DNA from: Centropus unirufus
Taxonomy: Eukaryota > Chordata > Aves > Cuculiformes > Centropidae
NCBI GenBank assembly: GCA_013397695.1
Contig: VYZI01000101.1
Coordinates: 378,447-442,446 of the forward strand
DNA: 64,000 nucleotides
Direction of reading: 5' to 3'
Shown here: one piece after another, positions 36,928 to 48,945 of the stretch
How the letters are laid out: each line of letters starts with the position of its first letter
How positions within the stretch are numbered: position 1 is the first letter of the stretch
Notes under the pieces: model-generated
The model's input: the letters and a program-made list of their open reading frames with translations, nothing else
What the model was told of the DNA's origin: nothing
Databases searched by the model: none
Program-made: the position numbers and the translations under genes

Positions 36928-37000
36928 GCCTTGTTCCACAGATGAGAAATCTGAAACAAAGGAAATGACTTGGCAAAGGTCAGTCAGAAAAGTGTTTCCA
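36928..37000 (-). mobile_element. MIR-like ancient SINE fragment
   Basis: CACAGATGAGAAATCTGAAA, then AAAGGAAATGACTTGGCAAAGGTCAG, matches the reverse complement of the MIR core. On the element strand that core reads GTGACCTTGGGCAAGT...CTCAGTTTCCTCATCTG. Only the core region is recognisable. Confidence 0.65.
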
Positions 37001-37928
37001 ACCACACCCTGTGTCCCTAGTCTCCTGGTATTTATTAGGAGAGATATAAAGCAGGGTCTTCTCTAAACTTAAGTCCCGGAGTAATTTTTTGGTATGTTGG
37101 ACTTCCAGCTAAATTGATTGTTTCCCCAGTAGATTCAGAGCTTGAAGATGTGATTTCTAATGGATCAAGCTAAGTAAATAATCCACGAGAGCTCTTGTGT
37201 AAAACGTCACTGTAACTTACCACTGAGTGTGTGATTTTGGGGTTTTTAAATATATCTGACAACAGTATTTCCAGAATCTACTGCATCCTAAAAGTATCTC
37301 TCATGCTTGCATGGGTTAGGGTAAATATTTTGAAAGCTGTGTCCCTGTGGATAAGTTGTAGAGGAGGAGGAGCTCAGGACTTCTGATCACAAAGAGGAAG
37401 GGCCAGGTTCCTTCCTCGTGTATCCACACTGTGTACAATAGCAGCAGTACCACCAGGTTAAGTGGTTTAGTGTAAGCTCAGGGATCTTCATGCTAGATTG
37501 AAAGACTTTCTCAGTGCTACAGTGTATATATAACTTGTGATACAGCCAAAATGACCATTATTGATGCTTCAATATCAATACCTGAGACAAGGATGAATAC
37601 TCTATCAAATGATTTTTGAAGGAAAATAAATTTTAATTTTGCTGCTTCAGAAGGATAGTATTGTTGAGATATTTAACTGTTTGCCAAGCATCTTATCACC
37701 TCTCAACTGAAAGCAACAGCAAAACCCCTGATTTCAGTACTGCAGAATCATGCTTCTGGTATTGCAGTGGAGCTCCCTACTCAATGCAAAGAACTTTGTT
37801 CTTTGAACTGGGGAAATTTTTTTTACTTAGTTTATATATAATCATTTTTTATTAGATCTTTAACTTGATTAAGTATAACCAGGTAGCTATTGTATAATTT
37901 AAATTGCCAGTTTGTTATTTGATAATAA

Positions 37929-38030
37929 GAACTTAAATTTATATAGTGCTATATATCCCAAAGGGGTCCCAGAGGACGCTAAAGACTCAACAATAAAATA
38001 CACAACAAAGTATACATTAATTACAATTAC
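37929..38030 (+). mobile_element. Ancient interspersed repeat with TTATATAGCGC-type core
   Basis: AACTTAAATTTATATAGTGC, then ATCCCAAAGGGGTCCCAGAG and a degenerate tail, resembles an old vertebrate repeat. Its usual form is ...TTATATAGCGC...CCAAAGCGCTTTACA. I recognise the motif but cannot name the family. It explains part of the 98-codon open frame at 37912-38208, which I therefore do not treat as a gene. Confidence 0.45.
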
Positions 38031-38579
38031 ACCATTACTAGAAAATATGAGGATATTTAAAAATCCTGCATTCTATGGATTGTTTCTGCTCTCTGTTGAA
38101 TTCATTAGCCAAGCTCACCCAGAGTGCAAATGGATTATTAGTGATTCTGCCATATCTGATTTAAGAAATTTTCTATATGAGTGCTACACTGAGAGCAGAG
38201 GAGGGTAGAAAAGCGTGTAAATACCCTTTTGAGGTTGCCTACAAAATCAGCTCCACTCATGCGAGTGGCCTAAGTAGAATATTATTTTGAAATCTGAGCC
38301 ATTTGAATTCATCCCTGTCTTATTTGGGCAGATGTGATACTCTGTTGGGCTCTGTGAGGCTGGTTCCTTGTTAGATGGGATGAGGCTGAACAGCTTATTT
38401 CAAATGTGCCTACAACATCAGAGAGGGAAGTCATATAGCGCTTAGTACAACCTGTTCTTTCTTTTTTTTCATATATAAGCCTTGAACAGTTTAAACATCA
38501 ACTGCTGAGCGTTAACACCTCACTGAGGTGAACAGAGGAGTTTGTTCCTCTTGGGCTTCTCTTCCAGTCTTTTGTAGGT

Positions 38580-38790
38580 TCAAGGTCATTTTTCTTCACT
38601 GAAAGGGTTATTAAGCATTGGAACAGGCTACCAAGGGAAGTGATGGAGTATCCGTCCCTGGAGGTATTTAAAAGATATTTAGATGTGGTGCTTAAGGAGA
38701 TGGTTTAGTGGTGGACTTAGCAGTGTTAGATCATTGAGTCCAGCTGTTAACCTTAAGGGTCTTTTCCAACCAAAATGATCCTATGATTCT
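38580..38790 (+). mobile_element. CR1 LINE, 5'-truncated 3' end (copy C)
   Basis: TTCTTCACTGAAAGGGTTAT, then the GCATTGGAACAGGCTACC block, CCGTCCCTGGAGGTATTTAA and the GGTTTAGTGGTGGACTTAG block. It ends in GGTCTTTTCCAACCAAAATG and CCTATGATTCT. The middle block and the tail differ from copies A and B, so it belongs to a different CR1 subfamily. About 210 bases, 3' UTR only. Confidence 0.93.
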
Positions 38791-41614
38791 CAGTGTCTGT
38801 CTTTGTTCATTCTTAAATGAATATTGTCAATGCTGAAGGAAAAGCTGAAAGCTTGAGAGATGTTAATGTATTCATTCCACTGTAGCATCTTGGATAACAG
38901 TGCCCTGAAACTGCAGAGAGGAACTGGAAAACCCACTGCAGCAGGCACTTCCCGGATAAGTTGTGTGAAGACACTCCTTGCCCTTGAGAGTTCAATAGCT
39001 AGGACCTGAAAAATGACAATCCTAGACTTGACTGAGAGGGAAATTGCTGAAGTGATGGGACTACTTTCAGCGTAAAGTCTCACTCACACAAAGATAGAGC
39101 TAGAAAGCTGGATGCTACTTTTTGTGTATGGTTAATACAGGTGGCTTTTTTTGGTATTGTTTCTCTTCTAATGAATAATAAATTCCGGCCTAGTTCAGAG
39201 AAATTTCCAGACCTCCCCCTCCCCGAAATCCTCTTGAATTATGAATTGTTTTCAACTATTGAGACAAGTTGTTTGCACCCGAAAATAATGATATATATTG
39301 CTATTAAATGTAAATTTGGGGATGTCCGAGAAAGTATGTAAATTACGTTATTTTTTTGGTTTGCATCAACTCTTGCCCATTGAGATGACTTTCAGTTTCT
39401 GAAAATATTAATTTTCCCTGGCTTTTGGCTAGAACATATGAAAATGTTCTATTTGAAATAGTACCTTCTTAAAATCATAGTTCTTTCTCAGTGTCAGAGC
39501 TCTTCTTTAGTTTCTGTTTCAACACGTAATCACTGTGTGAAAATCGTTTGCCGATAGACTGTCTTGTTTTTCAGATTTGTAATGAAGCATGAGAGATTTT
39601 TACATTTTGTGGTGAAATTTTTGCATGGGTCTTACTGTAAACCTCTCACAATGTCTTTAATTTATTTATTTTTGGGAGATGGAAGAAAGGGAAATTGTAA
39701 CTTGAAAGTTTTCTGCTCCATTTCCTCTACGCAGCAGATGATAACTCTCACCCAAGACACTAAGCTCTAATTTTTGACAATAAGTACATGCACTGGTGAC
39801 CTATTTACTAACCTGTACTAAATTTCTTATAGTAAAGAACCTATTTCTGAGTTAAGTTGAATAAATGTGCTCAAATAAATATGCAAGTGGAACCTTCTGA
39901 AGTTTCCCTCCCACGGTGTTTTGGATCATACTTTTCTGATCCCACTGCAGCCAAGCACTGGGAATTGAAATGTGTGTAACTCCCAGGGAAATGCTATCAA
40001 AATGTTTTTTGGTTTTTTTTTTTTCTGAAACTGTATTAATAAATAAGTTGACATATAATGATAACACTGAGATCATTAGACCTTGGAATAGGACCTATGT
40101 CTTTCCACTCATCAATGATACACAAGCCAATCATTTAGTATGTCATGCTGTGTTTGACCCAAAACTGTTATAAATCTTTGCGTATGAAGCATAAATTCAC
40201 TTTCCGTATAAGAAAGTGTAATTCTCTGTTTAGTGCCCCACAGCATTGTAGGAAATATTTCTTCTTGTTCTGGTTAAAGTTATCTTATGTTTTGAGAAGT
40301 CTGGATAGATCCTATGAGAAAATAATATAGCCAAGGATATAATCTTCTCTGAAGGGAAATTGTTATTCTTCCTTAAAAGGGCTTTGTAAAATTAGCTTAT
40401 CTTTTGTAAACTTATTTAAGAGAAAAGAATTTAAACCTGCAATTTTCTTTAAAGGGCCTGATTGCTAGTTGGACTATAGGAGCTGAACTTGCAATTATTA
40501 ATCAAAATCTACCTATGGGAGTAGGAACTAGATAGAACCTCTGTTTCACTTACTTAAACATAAATCTCTACAACTTGAGGTTAAATAGATTTCCCTGAGT
40601 TACTAGTAGTAGCCTTCTCCGTGCCTGTAGGCCAGCTAATAAAAAGTGGAAAAAAAAAAAAGTATGCATATGTGGGTGCCAGATATTTCACAGTATGTGA
40701 GTAGCTTTGTTGCAGATATCATTAGAAATGGGTGGATTTTGCTGACTAAACAAGGAAATGAAAGGGAAACTAGATGGAATTTTTTTAAAATTGGTAATAA
40801 AAGCAGATAATGTTCAAGTCATTTGAAATCCCAGTGGTAAGGACTTAGGTACAATGTGATAATTGTAGTGATTGTAGGAGGAAATAAGAAGTAAATAAAA
40901 GATAAGAAAGGTCAGAGCTTTTATTTTTATTAATGTTTGTGGTTTTTAAAACAGAGGCAGTAAGTACATCACATAAGGACTGGCAATGCATTAGTGAAAG
41001 TAGGTGTCTGAAAGTAGTCTGTGTTTGTGGGAGCATGAAACTGTTGAAAAGAAACTGCTACTTTCACCCTGTCATATACAAAACCCATGATGAGCCTAGC
41101 AATGAAGTGTAGAGAAAGTCTCGTTTTTTTTATCCAAGAAAAATGTGTGCCTCCTAGTATAAATGGCTCTGCTTTGAGTTTTTGTAGTGTTTGGTATCAG
41201 TCTGTAAGACTCAGTGGAGGAGAGATGTAAATAAGAACATAAGAACCCTGCGATTTCATTACAAAAACTGTTTTCAAAATACTTTTACAAAACATCTTTA
41301 AGATGTTGAAGAAATATGTTACATCTAATCTCGAGTGGGAAATGATTGTTAATTATTATTACTGCAAATCCTATAAGGCATCTCCTTTGTAGGTTTATAC
41401 CATATAGAAAATATAAATAACAGCTGATTAGTAGTCTTGACTTAGAACTCTCTTTTTCTTCCTCATATTGGATAAATCTCCTACTGATGGATCAATCATT
41501 TAATCAATCTACTAACATGGCCTTCAGCACTATAGTATCTGAGTGCCTCCCAGTGTTGGAACGCTCAATAATGCTTGGGTTTTCTCCAGTTACTCTGTAT
41601 TCCTTAATTTGATT
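38791..41614. other. Unique DNA, no gene seen
   Basis: Open frames up to 97 codons without domains. Scattered A and T runs (for example 40010-40024 and 40650-40661). Nothing else is supported. Confidence 0.5.
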
Positions 41615-41905
41615 TTGTTCTTGGTTACACTGATGTAAAGCTAAAACTACTCTATTGATTTTGATGGAGCAAGCCAGGGTTTATGAGCCTGAAGAGCCGA
41701 ATCTAACCCTTCCCTTGCAGTTCCCCAGCTATTCTTAAGTTGCACTAATAATATTTCTTGAAGTTATTAATCTGCTTTCTCATTTATTCTTCCGGTCCAT
41801 GCTGCATTTTTTTTCAATTTTTTTTTAATTCTGACTCTTCGGGTATGATCCAAAGTCCACTGAAACTGATGTAGGTCTTCATCGATTTCAGCTGACCATG
41901 TCTCC
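41615..41905. mobile_element. Ancient sauropsid interspersed repeat (diverged)
   Basis: Two segments look like the old repeat common in reptile and bird genomes. GGTTACACTGATGTAAAG and CTCTATTGATTTTGATGGAG lie at 41622-41668. Further on, GATCCAAAGTCCACTGAAAC and CATCGATTTCAGCTGACCATG lie at 41846-41900. The usual forms are TTACACCAGTGTAA...CATTGACTTCAATGGAG and GATCCAAAGCCCATTGAAGTCAATGG. Copies are decayed and the family is not assigned. The region between is A/T-rich and unrecognised. Confidence 0.4.
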
Positions 41906-42539
41906 ATTTCCCACTTGCTCCTCTCTCTCCTTTTTTTTTTCCTTCTGACTCTGAACATTCCTGTGTGAGTTTGCACCTGTCTGCATAGAGATTTCTAATT
42001 AAAGTTTCATATTCCTACAGTTCTGAGGATAAGCACCTTGCTGTACTGAGATGCCAATCCCTATCTGCTCTCAGTTTAGTTTTCCTTTTAGAAGATCACC
42101 TTCACCTCCTCATGCCCCTGGTCCTGCTCTTAGGTTCAGCCTCTCCTGTCTCATGGAAAGTTTCGCTAAGGGCCTAACCTGAGTTCTGTGAAATAACGAA
42201 TGGAGAAACTCCGCGTATTTCCTTGAGATCTTTGCTCAGGAAAAAAATATTGTAGTGGATATGAAAAAGATTTTGAATTAGATAGTTGTGGCTCTTCCTT
42301 TGATATATTTTTTTTTTCTTTTCCCTTGCTGCCTTTAGTGTTGAAAGCTGAAGAAAAGAAAAAGAAGAAGAGCTGAGAATTTAAGCTGGGAGACTTGGCA
42401 GGTAAGAGGTGTGTTTTCTTACTTGCCTGCAAGACACTTGAAGTGCTGATGTGAATTGGCAGTGGGTTGGCTCAGCTCTGGGAGACAAGGCTGGCCCAAG
42501 ACCTGCACAGTCAGGTTGAGTTCCCCGTTCCTTTGCAGC

Positions 42540-42645
42540 CTTTCTGTGTAACCATGGGCAGATGCTTCACTTTGCTGGTTCCTCACCTGAGATGGGGGCA
42601 GAAGTGCTTTCCTACTGTCTGAGGGCAGCTTGAGGAAAAGTGCAA
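42540..42645 (+). mobile_element. MIR-like ancient SINE fragment
   Basis: CTGTGTAACCATGGGCAGATG, then TTCCTCACCTGAGATGGGGGC and CTTTCCTACTGTCTGAGGG, follows the MIR order. That order is GTGACC(T)TGGGCAAG, CTCAGTTTCCTCATCTG, AATGGGGATAATAGCAC and TACCTCACAGGG. It is diverged, but the order of blocks is kept. Confidence 0.6.
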
Positions 42646-42889
42646 TAAAGGCTGGGAAATAATGAGCAGGTATAATATGTGGCAGTGCATGTGAACTACT
42701 TGGACAAAGTTGCCCAGCTCAAGGGTGAAAACTGCATTGTGTGGACAGCTGGGCTAGTGTTTGTGTTATTTCAAGAAATGTTTTACAAAGGTACTTGTGT
42801 GGTATCTGTAACCTCACTGGTCCTCTTCTTTGGAGAACTCATTTGATTACTTCAGTCTCATTTCCTGATCTACATGGGTTTTAGAAGGG

Positions 42890-43408
42890 GTGGAGGTGAA
42901 ATGCAGTATAATCAAGATGCAGCACTTGCTTTCCTATAAAAACTACCCTGAAAGCACAATGACTTTGAAAAGCCAAGTACACGTTATTAGAGAACTGCAG
43001 TTCCCAAAGACAGTTCCTCGGGGCTTACTTGAGGCACATCCGAGGACAAAAGGCTTTTCTCAGGGACAAAAGCCACCGCCACGCTGCCAGATTTCAAACC
43101 CTCCTCCAAAGCTTGAAGCATTGGAGGTTTTTTCCAGAGGAAGAGCTCAAAGAATTTTAAGAGCAATATGCCTTAACCTTGTTCTTGGAAAAAGTTGTAC
43201 TGTTTCCAGAATGCTCAGCCTGAGGCAGCCATGCATCATAGATAAATCAGCCAAAATGGCAAAATATTGGCAGGCTATGAACAACTGCAAGTGGCTGTTT
43301 AATTGCTTGAGTCAAGTAATCTTAATAACAGGTGTAGCTACTGATCCAGTCAATTTTATAAATTGTCCTGCAGTTTTTCCTGGGCTCTTACTGAGGCAAA
43401 GCTGTTGA
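42890..43408 (+). other. Longest open frame in the window (172 codons), probably non-coding
   Basis: A 172-codon plus-strand frame with an ATG start. It shows no signal peptide, membrane segment, coiled coil or domain I recognise, and has a proline-rich patch (KPPPRCQISNPPPK) of no known meaning. In 64 kb of six-frame sequence one frame of this length is not surprising. The second half (43200-43400) has regulatory texture instead: ATCATAGATAAATCAGCC near 43226, TGTTTAATTGCTTGAG near 43295 and GTAATCTTAATAACAGG near 43315. A conserved non-coding element is at least as likely as a gene. Confidence 0.25.
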
Positions 43409-46016
43409 TACAAAAGATGTGCCTGAGTGAGACTGCAGTACTTGACCCTGTGACTCTGTCTTAAAAGACAGAACTTACCCAAACAGAGAGTGACTGATGT
43501 ATTTCTACTTCTCTGCCTTTTCTTCATAATGGAGTATAGCAAGAATCCATGCTTTTCCTTTCCCTCCTACAAATTTCTAAGAATACATTTCAATTTTAAT
43601 ATTCAGAGATCCAGAAGATGTAAATAACACCAAAATGAGTATTGTCCTGTTTGAATTTCCCTGCTGGATTCACCTGTCATACTTTGTCTGACATGAGGTT
43701 ACTAAGCTCTGTGGGGCAGCAATTGCCTCCCTTACTCATTCTCACAGCCCTCAGTGTAGCAAGAGGTGCTGTTCTGCTATTTGGAAGGGGTTTCTAGCAA
43801 CGCACATGAGAAATATGTAAGTCCTGTGAGTGAGAGTTTGCAGGCATATAGAGCAAGTTTGACTCAAACTCAGAGGGCAAAAGACATTTCTGGCTGAAAA
43901 GAATAAATCATTTTCTAATTTGAAATAATTTCATATTTAGCACTTGTGAGAAAACTCGTCACTGCAAACGAACTGACAGAATGGTAAAAATAGATCTATT
44001 TTTCTTAGTAATAAATTTTTTCTGTTAGTGAAGGCTTTGTGTTTTCACTCTGTATGTCACTAAGACTTCTAACAAGCTGTACATGAAGATGATTAGGGAT
44101 GTGTTCTTTGTTTTGGAATAATTTATGTTCGGGTTTGATTATTTGTTGTTTGGTTGTTTGCTTTTTTTAGTTTGTGAGGGCTTTCTTGGTTTCTTGAAAC
44201 TTTCATACCCATGTATTGGCATCTGGTTTATGCTGTAAAGTTAAATCATTTCAGAGCAAGCCCATATAATGCATCAGGCTGTCTCCCTATGTGTGTTGGC
44301 TCACATGTTTACTATTAAATCTCAGTTTCTGTGCTTTTTTATAAAAGTTTAGTTGTCTGCTGGGAACTGATAGTTAAAGTATCACAGACTTCAGATAAGT
44401 CTTCGGGTTCAGCCTCTGTTTCCACTGCCTTGGTGAGGATATATTTGCAATCTTATCTTTTCATGTCCTCCTTTTGATTTTTATAGATGTGCTCTTCTAC
44501 ACAGTAAGAAGAGCAAGTGATTTCTTCTTGTTCTTACTTGGCATTTAAACATTATGTTTTTATAAACTGTGATAAGATGTGGACTGTAAGTGCAAGTAAG
44601 AGTAGAAAGACATGGATCCCGCTACAAACAGTTTGCAGTTAAGGTGGTAAGAAGTGAAATGGAAAGCTTGGAGAAGACAACTGTCAAATACAGTGTGTTC
44701 ACATATGCACAAGCATTTGTATAGACACATATACCTCTGTTCGTCCATGCAGTTCAATTAAACATCATATTAAAAAAGACAGTAGAAACAATAATCTGTA
44801 AAGAATTTGAACCATGTGTCAGAACTTGTCTTACTGATGAAATTGAAAAGCAGCCACAGATCTAAAGGGGGAATATGTTGGTATTTTTTCTGAATAGGTT
44901 GTCTTAAAATCATTAAACATAAATTACTTGACCTTTTCCAAAATAAAGTATGTTTTAATGACTTTTTCCCCTATATTATTTTGATGAGAAAGAGTAAGTA
45001 GTGGTACAGTTTCAGAAACTTCTTCCTTGAAGATGTGGTAAAGCATGTTAGATCTGCAGTCTGCAATTTGTATACGCCTTGTAGGGTGGAAAGTGTAGCT
45101 CTATAAAACAATGAAAAGGAGTTTGTCTGAGGTTGTACACTAGCCTCGGATTTTGCTTCTAGTTTAGTAGATAATAGAAATGTTCTCAGGCAAATTCTCA
45201 TTACAATATCATTTTCTGTTGCAGATATGATTTTGGTCAACTTGAGAATCTGAGTCTGTTTGTGTGGCAACAGTGGGAAGTGGGTTGGGAGGAATTGCTG
45301 TTACTGCATTACTTCCCCTCCAAAGAGGTCTCAAAATGAAACCAACTGCTAAATTGGTAATTTGCAAGCTCACAATATTTGCATGCATTTCTGAGTGTGA
45401 CTGTGAGAGGGAGGAACCTCCTGTTCTTCCACAGCATTTGTTTTCTGTGTCATCCTGAACTTGAAGATCAGAATCCTTTATTTGCACGGGTGGCTTTAGT
45501 TTTGTTTTGGTTTGTGCTAGTTTTTTGTGAAAATTTGTGACTGAGGCTTGCTTGCAAGAGTGGCTTGTGAGTGGATACCTCTGTGTCATTGATCAGTAGA
45601 CCCACCAGGTCTAAAGCACATCATATTTATATCAACGGAACAAGTCTAAATTGCATCATGATGTTTGACTGGAGTGTTTGTATGCAAAGTTGATTACTGT
45701 TACTTGAACTGCCATCTAAGGAAGGAATTAGGATGGTATTTTAGCAATGAAGAGATGTAGAATAAGGTTCTTGTCCCTTCATTTTACATTCAGCTGTGGC
45801 TCGGGTAGCTGAAAATCAAGTGAATGACTGTTCCTAGATGACATAAGTTAAATTAACGCACAACCGCCAGTATTATATCCATGAGAATTGGGCCAAAGGT
45901 GAAATGATAGCTACAGGAGCTGAGTGCACCAGAAGACAAGCATGAAATGTCCTTTTACATGTCCTGTTCTGAGAAGCAGAAGCTATTGGTTTGCCTCTTT
46001 TTTTATTTTTATTTTT
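43409..46016. other. Unique DNA, no gene seen
   Basis: The longest frame is 126 codons on the minus strand (45209-45589), with no domain. 45230-45450 has some regulatory-looking words (TAAATTGGTAATTTGC, ATATTTGCATGCATTTC), too few to call. Confidence 0.5.
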
Positions 46017-46030
46017 AAAAAAAAAAAAAA
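46017..46030. repeat. Poly-A tract
   Basis: Fourteen A after a T-rich stretch (TTTTTTTATTTTTATTTTT). No retroposon body is recognised upstream. Confidence 0.75.
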
Positions 46031-46300
46031 GATTCAGTGCAACCAAGAACAAACATTTTTCTCCTTAAAGTAATCTTGATAGGTTTGGGAATCACATTAG
46101 GTAGGATGGGTGGTGATTTCTTACCTAAATACTATAAGCTATGAAGATCATGGGTGTCTAAGAAACAGCGGAGTAAATCTGGTCTACAGCACCTAACTAG
46201 ACCTGGTGTTGCTGAGCTAGCTGAAAGGCAGGGTTTCGGAAAAGATTTGCCTTTCTTTGGCTTTGAGGCTTATGTGTGGGTGTTGATTTCTTGTTCTTTC

Positions 46301-46314
46301 TTTTTTTTTTTTTT
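46301..46314. repeat. Poly-T tract
   Basis: Fourteen consecutive T in a pyrimidine-rich context. Confidence 0.75.
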
Positions 46315-48847
46315 CTGAAAAGGGAAATGCTCTTTATTTAGGAAAGAAAGAATCAAGAGCTTTATCTGACTTTTTGCTTCCTGTGTGTCTTTAATAATGT
46401 TGCTTTCTACTGGGAAGTATTGGTCCAGTCTGCATCTGGGCTGTTTTTTAGAGGTAATGAGTAAGTGTCCTTCTGAAGCTGACGTGGTGTGTGGGCACCT
46501 CAAAACTTGTGAAAACCAGCTAGTGAATATTTTTCATGGTTTTCCTTAAGTGTTACTTAAAAGTTAGTTAAAATTCCAGCAAATGTCAGCTCTCCGGTGC
46601 TTTTAAAATTCACTGAAATAAAGGGTCAAGGCATGGGAGAAATCCTGCCTTCTCTCTTTGGTCAATGTTGTAATAATTTACAAAACTCCAGGAAGTTTCT
46701 GTCTCCTTTTCTGCTTCCAGTTGGATACCTGTTCAATGAAGGAAAGAGACAACCTCATTTACCAAACTCAGTTCTGAACTGTAAGAAGCATTTGTTGTGT
46801 TTGCTCATATGAAGATCTATAGCTTCTGATTTCTAGAATTTTAATCACTTCAAAGAAAAAGATATAAAAAACACAGGTTAACTTAACCATGTGAATAAGT
46901 AAGCATATGTAAACATAGAATGATTCAATCTAGCAAATTTATTTGTTTAAATATGTGAGAATGCAGATGCGCATGCTTTTCACATGAAAGACTTGGTGAT
47001 GGAAATGAGCAACCAAATCAAACTGGACCCGCTGTTCCCATAGGGCAGGTAAGACTACAGACCTAGGGCTTGTAGGTGCTGTGCTTTGTGTTAGGTATGT
47101 TTGCTCCATGGGTTCTCTGGAAGGAGGACTTCAGGTTTCAGTGCCTATGCTTTGTGAATCAAAGTGCATTTCGACTGTGGCTTCCTCTGAGAGGAAACAA
47201 GATCTACCAGAAAGTTAACTGGATGATTTGTGATAGTTATCTGCCACACAAACTCACGACAGTAGCTGACAGTTTTTATACCATTTCCTGATACAGCATA
47301 GGGAACATCTGAAGTTAAACATGAGAGAAAGAGAAGAGAGAAATACTGAGCAAGAGCTTACAAAATCATTTCCCAATGCGAGACGTGGTATCAAGTGAAA
47401 TGTCAGTAAAAGGGATTTCAGAACTGGCTGTTGTTTCTACTGCTGTTGTTGTAAACACAATTATAAGATTTCCAGTTCGTCTGACCTATCGTTTTGAAAT
47501 GCTGTTGCCAGTTACCTTTAGGAAGCCAAGTGTTGCTGACATCCTCAAATGCACAGCAGATTTCCATCTCTTCAATATCTGGATGAGCTCTGAATATTAG
47601 GGACAGGAGTCCCCATTTGACAGGAGTCAAACAGCAATCCTTTCTCCTATGCTAACGCGCACCCCACCATTAGCAATCTGAAGGCAATTTTAATAAAATA
47701 CATAGCCCTGCTGTGCTGGTCTCAGAAGATAAATAAGTGGTGCAGAAAAGAAGCTTTTGTTTAAAAGTAATTATTTAAACTATGCATTACAGGTAATTTT
47801 CCTTTACTACTAAAGCAAATGCTATCAGAATCTCAATAATAGCTCTATGTTAGTTATCTAGATAACATGATATTGTCATTTCCAAGAGCTTAAAATGCTG
47901 TTTTATTTTCATTTGTGTCAAATATAAGGGTAAATGAGACCTGACTATATATAAAACACCCCCGTGGGTTTTGTATAATTTTGAGAGCAGTGTTTTGTTT
48001 TCCAGCCTTTTATAGTAAAATAACAATCTAATGATAGTTTGATGAAGTGTGGACTTAAAACAGTAAGGTGAGGACCATCTTCTTATTTTCTGTTTTGTGT
48101 AAATATGCTGCATTTCACAGTGACAAAAACCAATTCTTTGTAGAGGTTTGTCAATAATAACTATAACAGTGTGGTAACTTCATAATGTACATGCAGATCT
48201 AAGCAAATATTAAGTGCTTTAAACCATATGTAGCTGAAAAAAAAAAGCAGAGGCGTCATTTTTTACCCAAAAGATTTTTCACCTTCAGAAATTAAATAAA
48301 AAAACTTAACTTCTATGGTTCTCCATCTAAGCATTGTTTCTACATGGCAAACCTCTCTAATGGTCACAGAATAGTTTATTATGATGAAGATGAAGGAACT
48401 AAGGGAAGAAAGCAACTTTATTTTTTTCCTTGAAGATGTAACAACTCTGTATCAGGCATTTAAACTGAGAGAATGGGTATACAAATGTATCTATATTTTT
48501 TAGTACAGTTTTGGTCAAGGGAAGTGTTGCTGCTTTGATTTGACAACCTGAAGCCCTGATTGTGCAGCTGGTGCTGTGTGGGGTTGTCCCCTGTGATGCT
48601 TGGTTGCAGCCTCGGCTTTTAGGCAAGAGCCCCACGCTGTGCTTTGACTGCAAGGCAGTATGTCAGGAAAGATACCTAAGTGCATTAAGGGCAGTATTCA
48701 CCCCAAATTTAGAAGCTACATTCTACCTAATCCCTAACCTGGTGGTTTTTTACTGGATGTCTCTAGATCTTTAGAAATGCCTAGCCAGTTGAAAGTGGAG
48801 GCCCAGGGATTAGGTGGACTTTTCGATCATTTACATTTGGCTGTAGT
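46315..48847. other. Unique DNA, no gene seen
   Basis: Frames up to 87 codons without families. 47650-47710 (GCTAACGCGCACC, then CACCATTAGCAATCTGAAGG) looks regulatory but is short. Confidence 0.5.
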
Positions 48848-48945
48848 CTGTCTATGCCGCAGTTTCCAATTACCCCAAATGGAGAAAATAGCATTTCCCT
48901 ACTTCCAAGAAGATTTGTGAGGATCAATGTGTTTGAGATTGTGAC
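48848..48945 (+). mobile_element. MIR-like ancient SINE fragment
   Basis: TCTATGCCGCAGTTTCCAAT, then CCCCAAATGGAGAAAATAGC, ATTTCCCTACTTCCAAG and TTGTGAGGATCAATGTG. This reproduces the MIR order CTGTGCCTCAGTTTCCCC, AAAATGGGGATAATAGCA, TTCCCTACCTCACAGG and GTTGTGAGGATAAAT. It is the clearest of the four MIR-like pieces in the window. Confidence 0.7.

Noticed and set aside
37912..38208. 98-codon open frame
   Set aside because: Its start overlaps an ancient repeat and the peptide has no family resemblance.
45209..45589. 126-codon minus-strand open frame
   Set aside because: No recognisable family and low-complexity-like composition; overlapped by a plus-strand frame.
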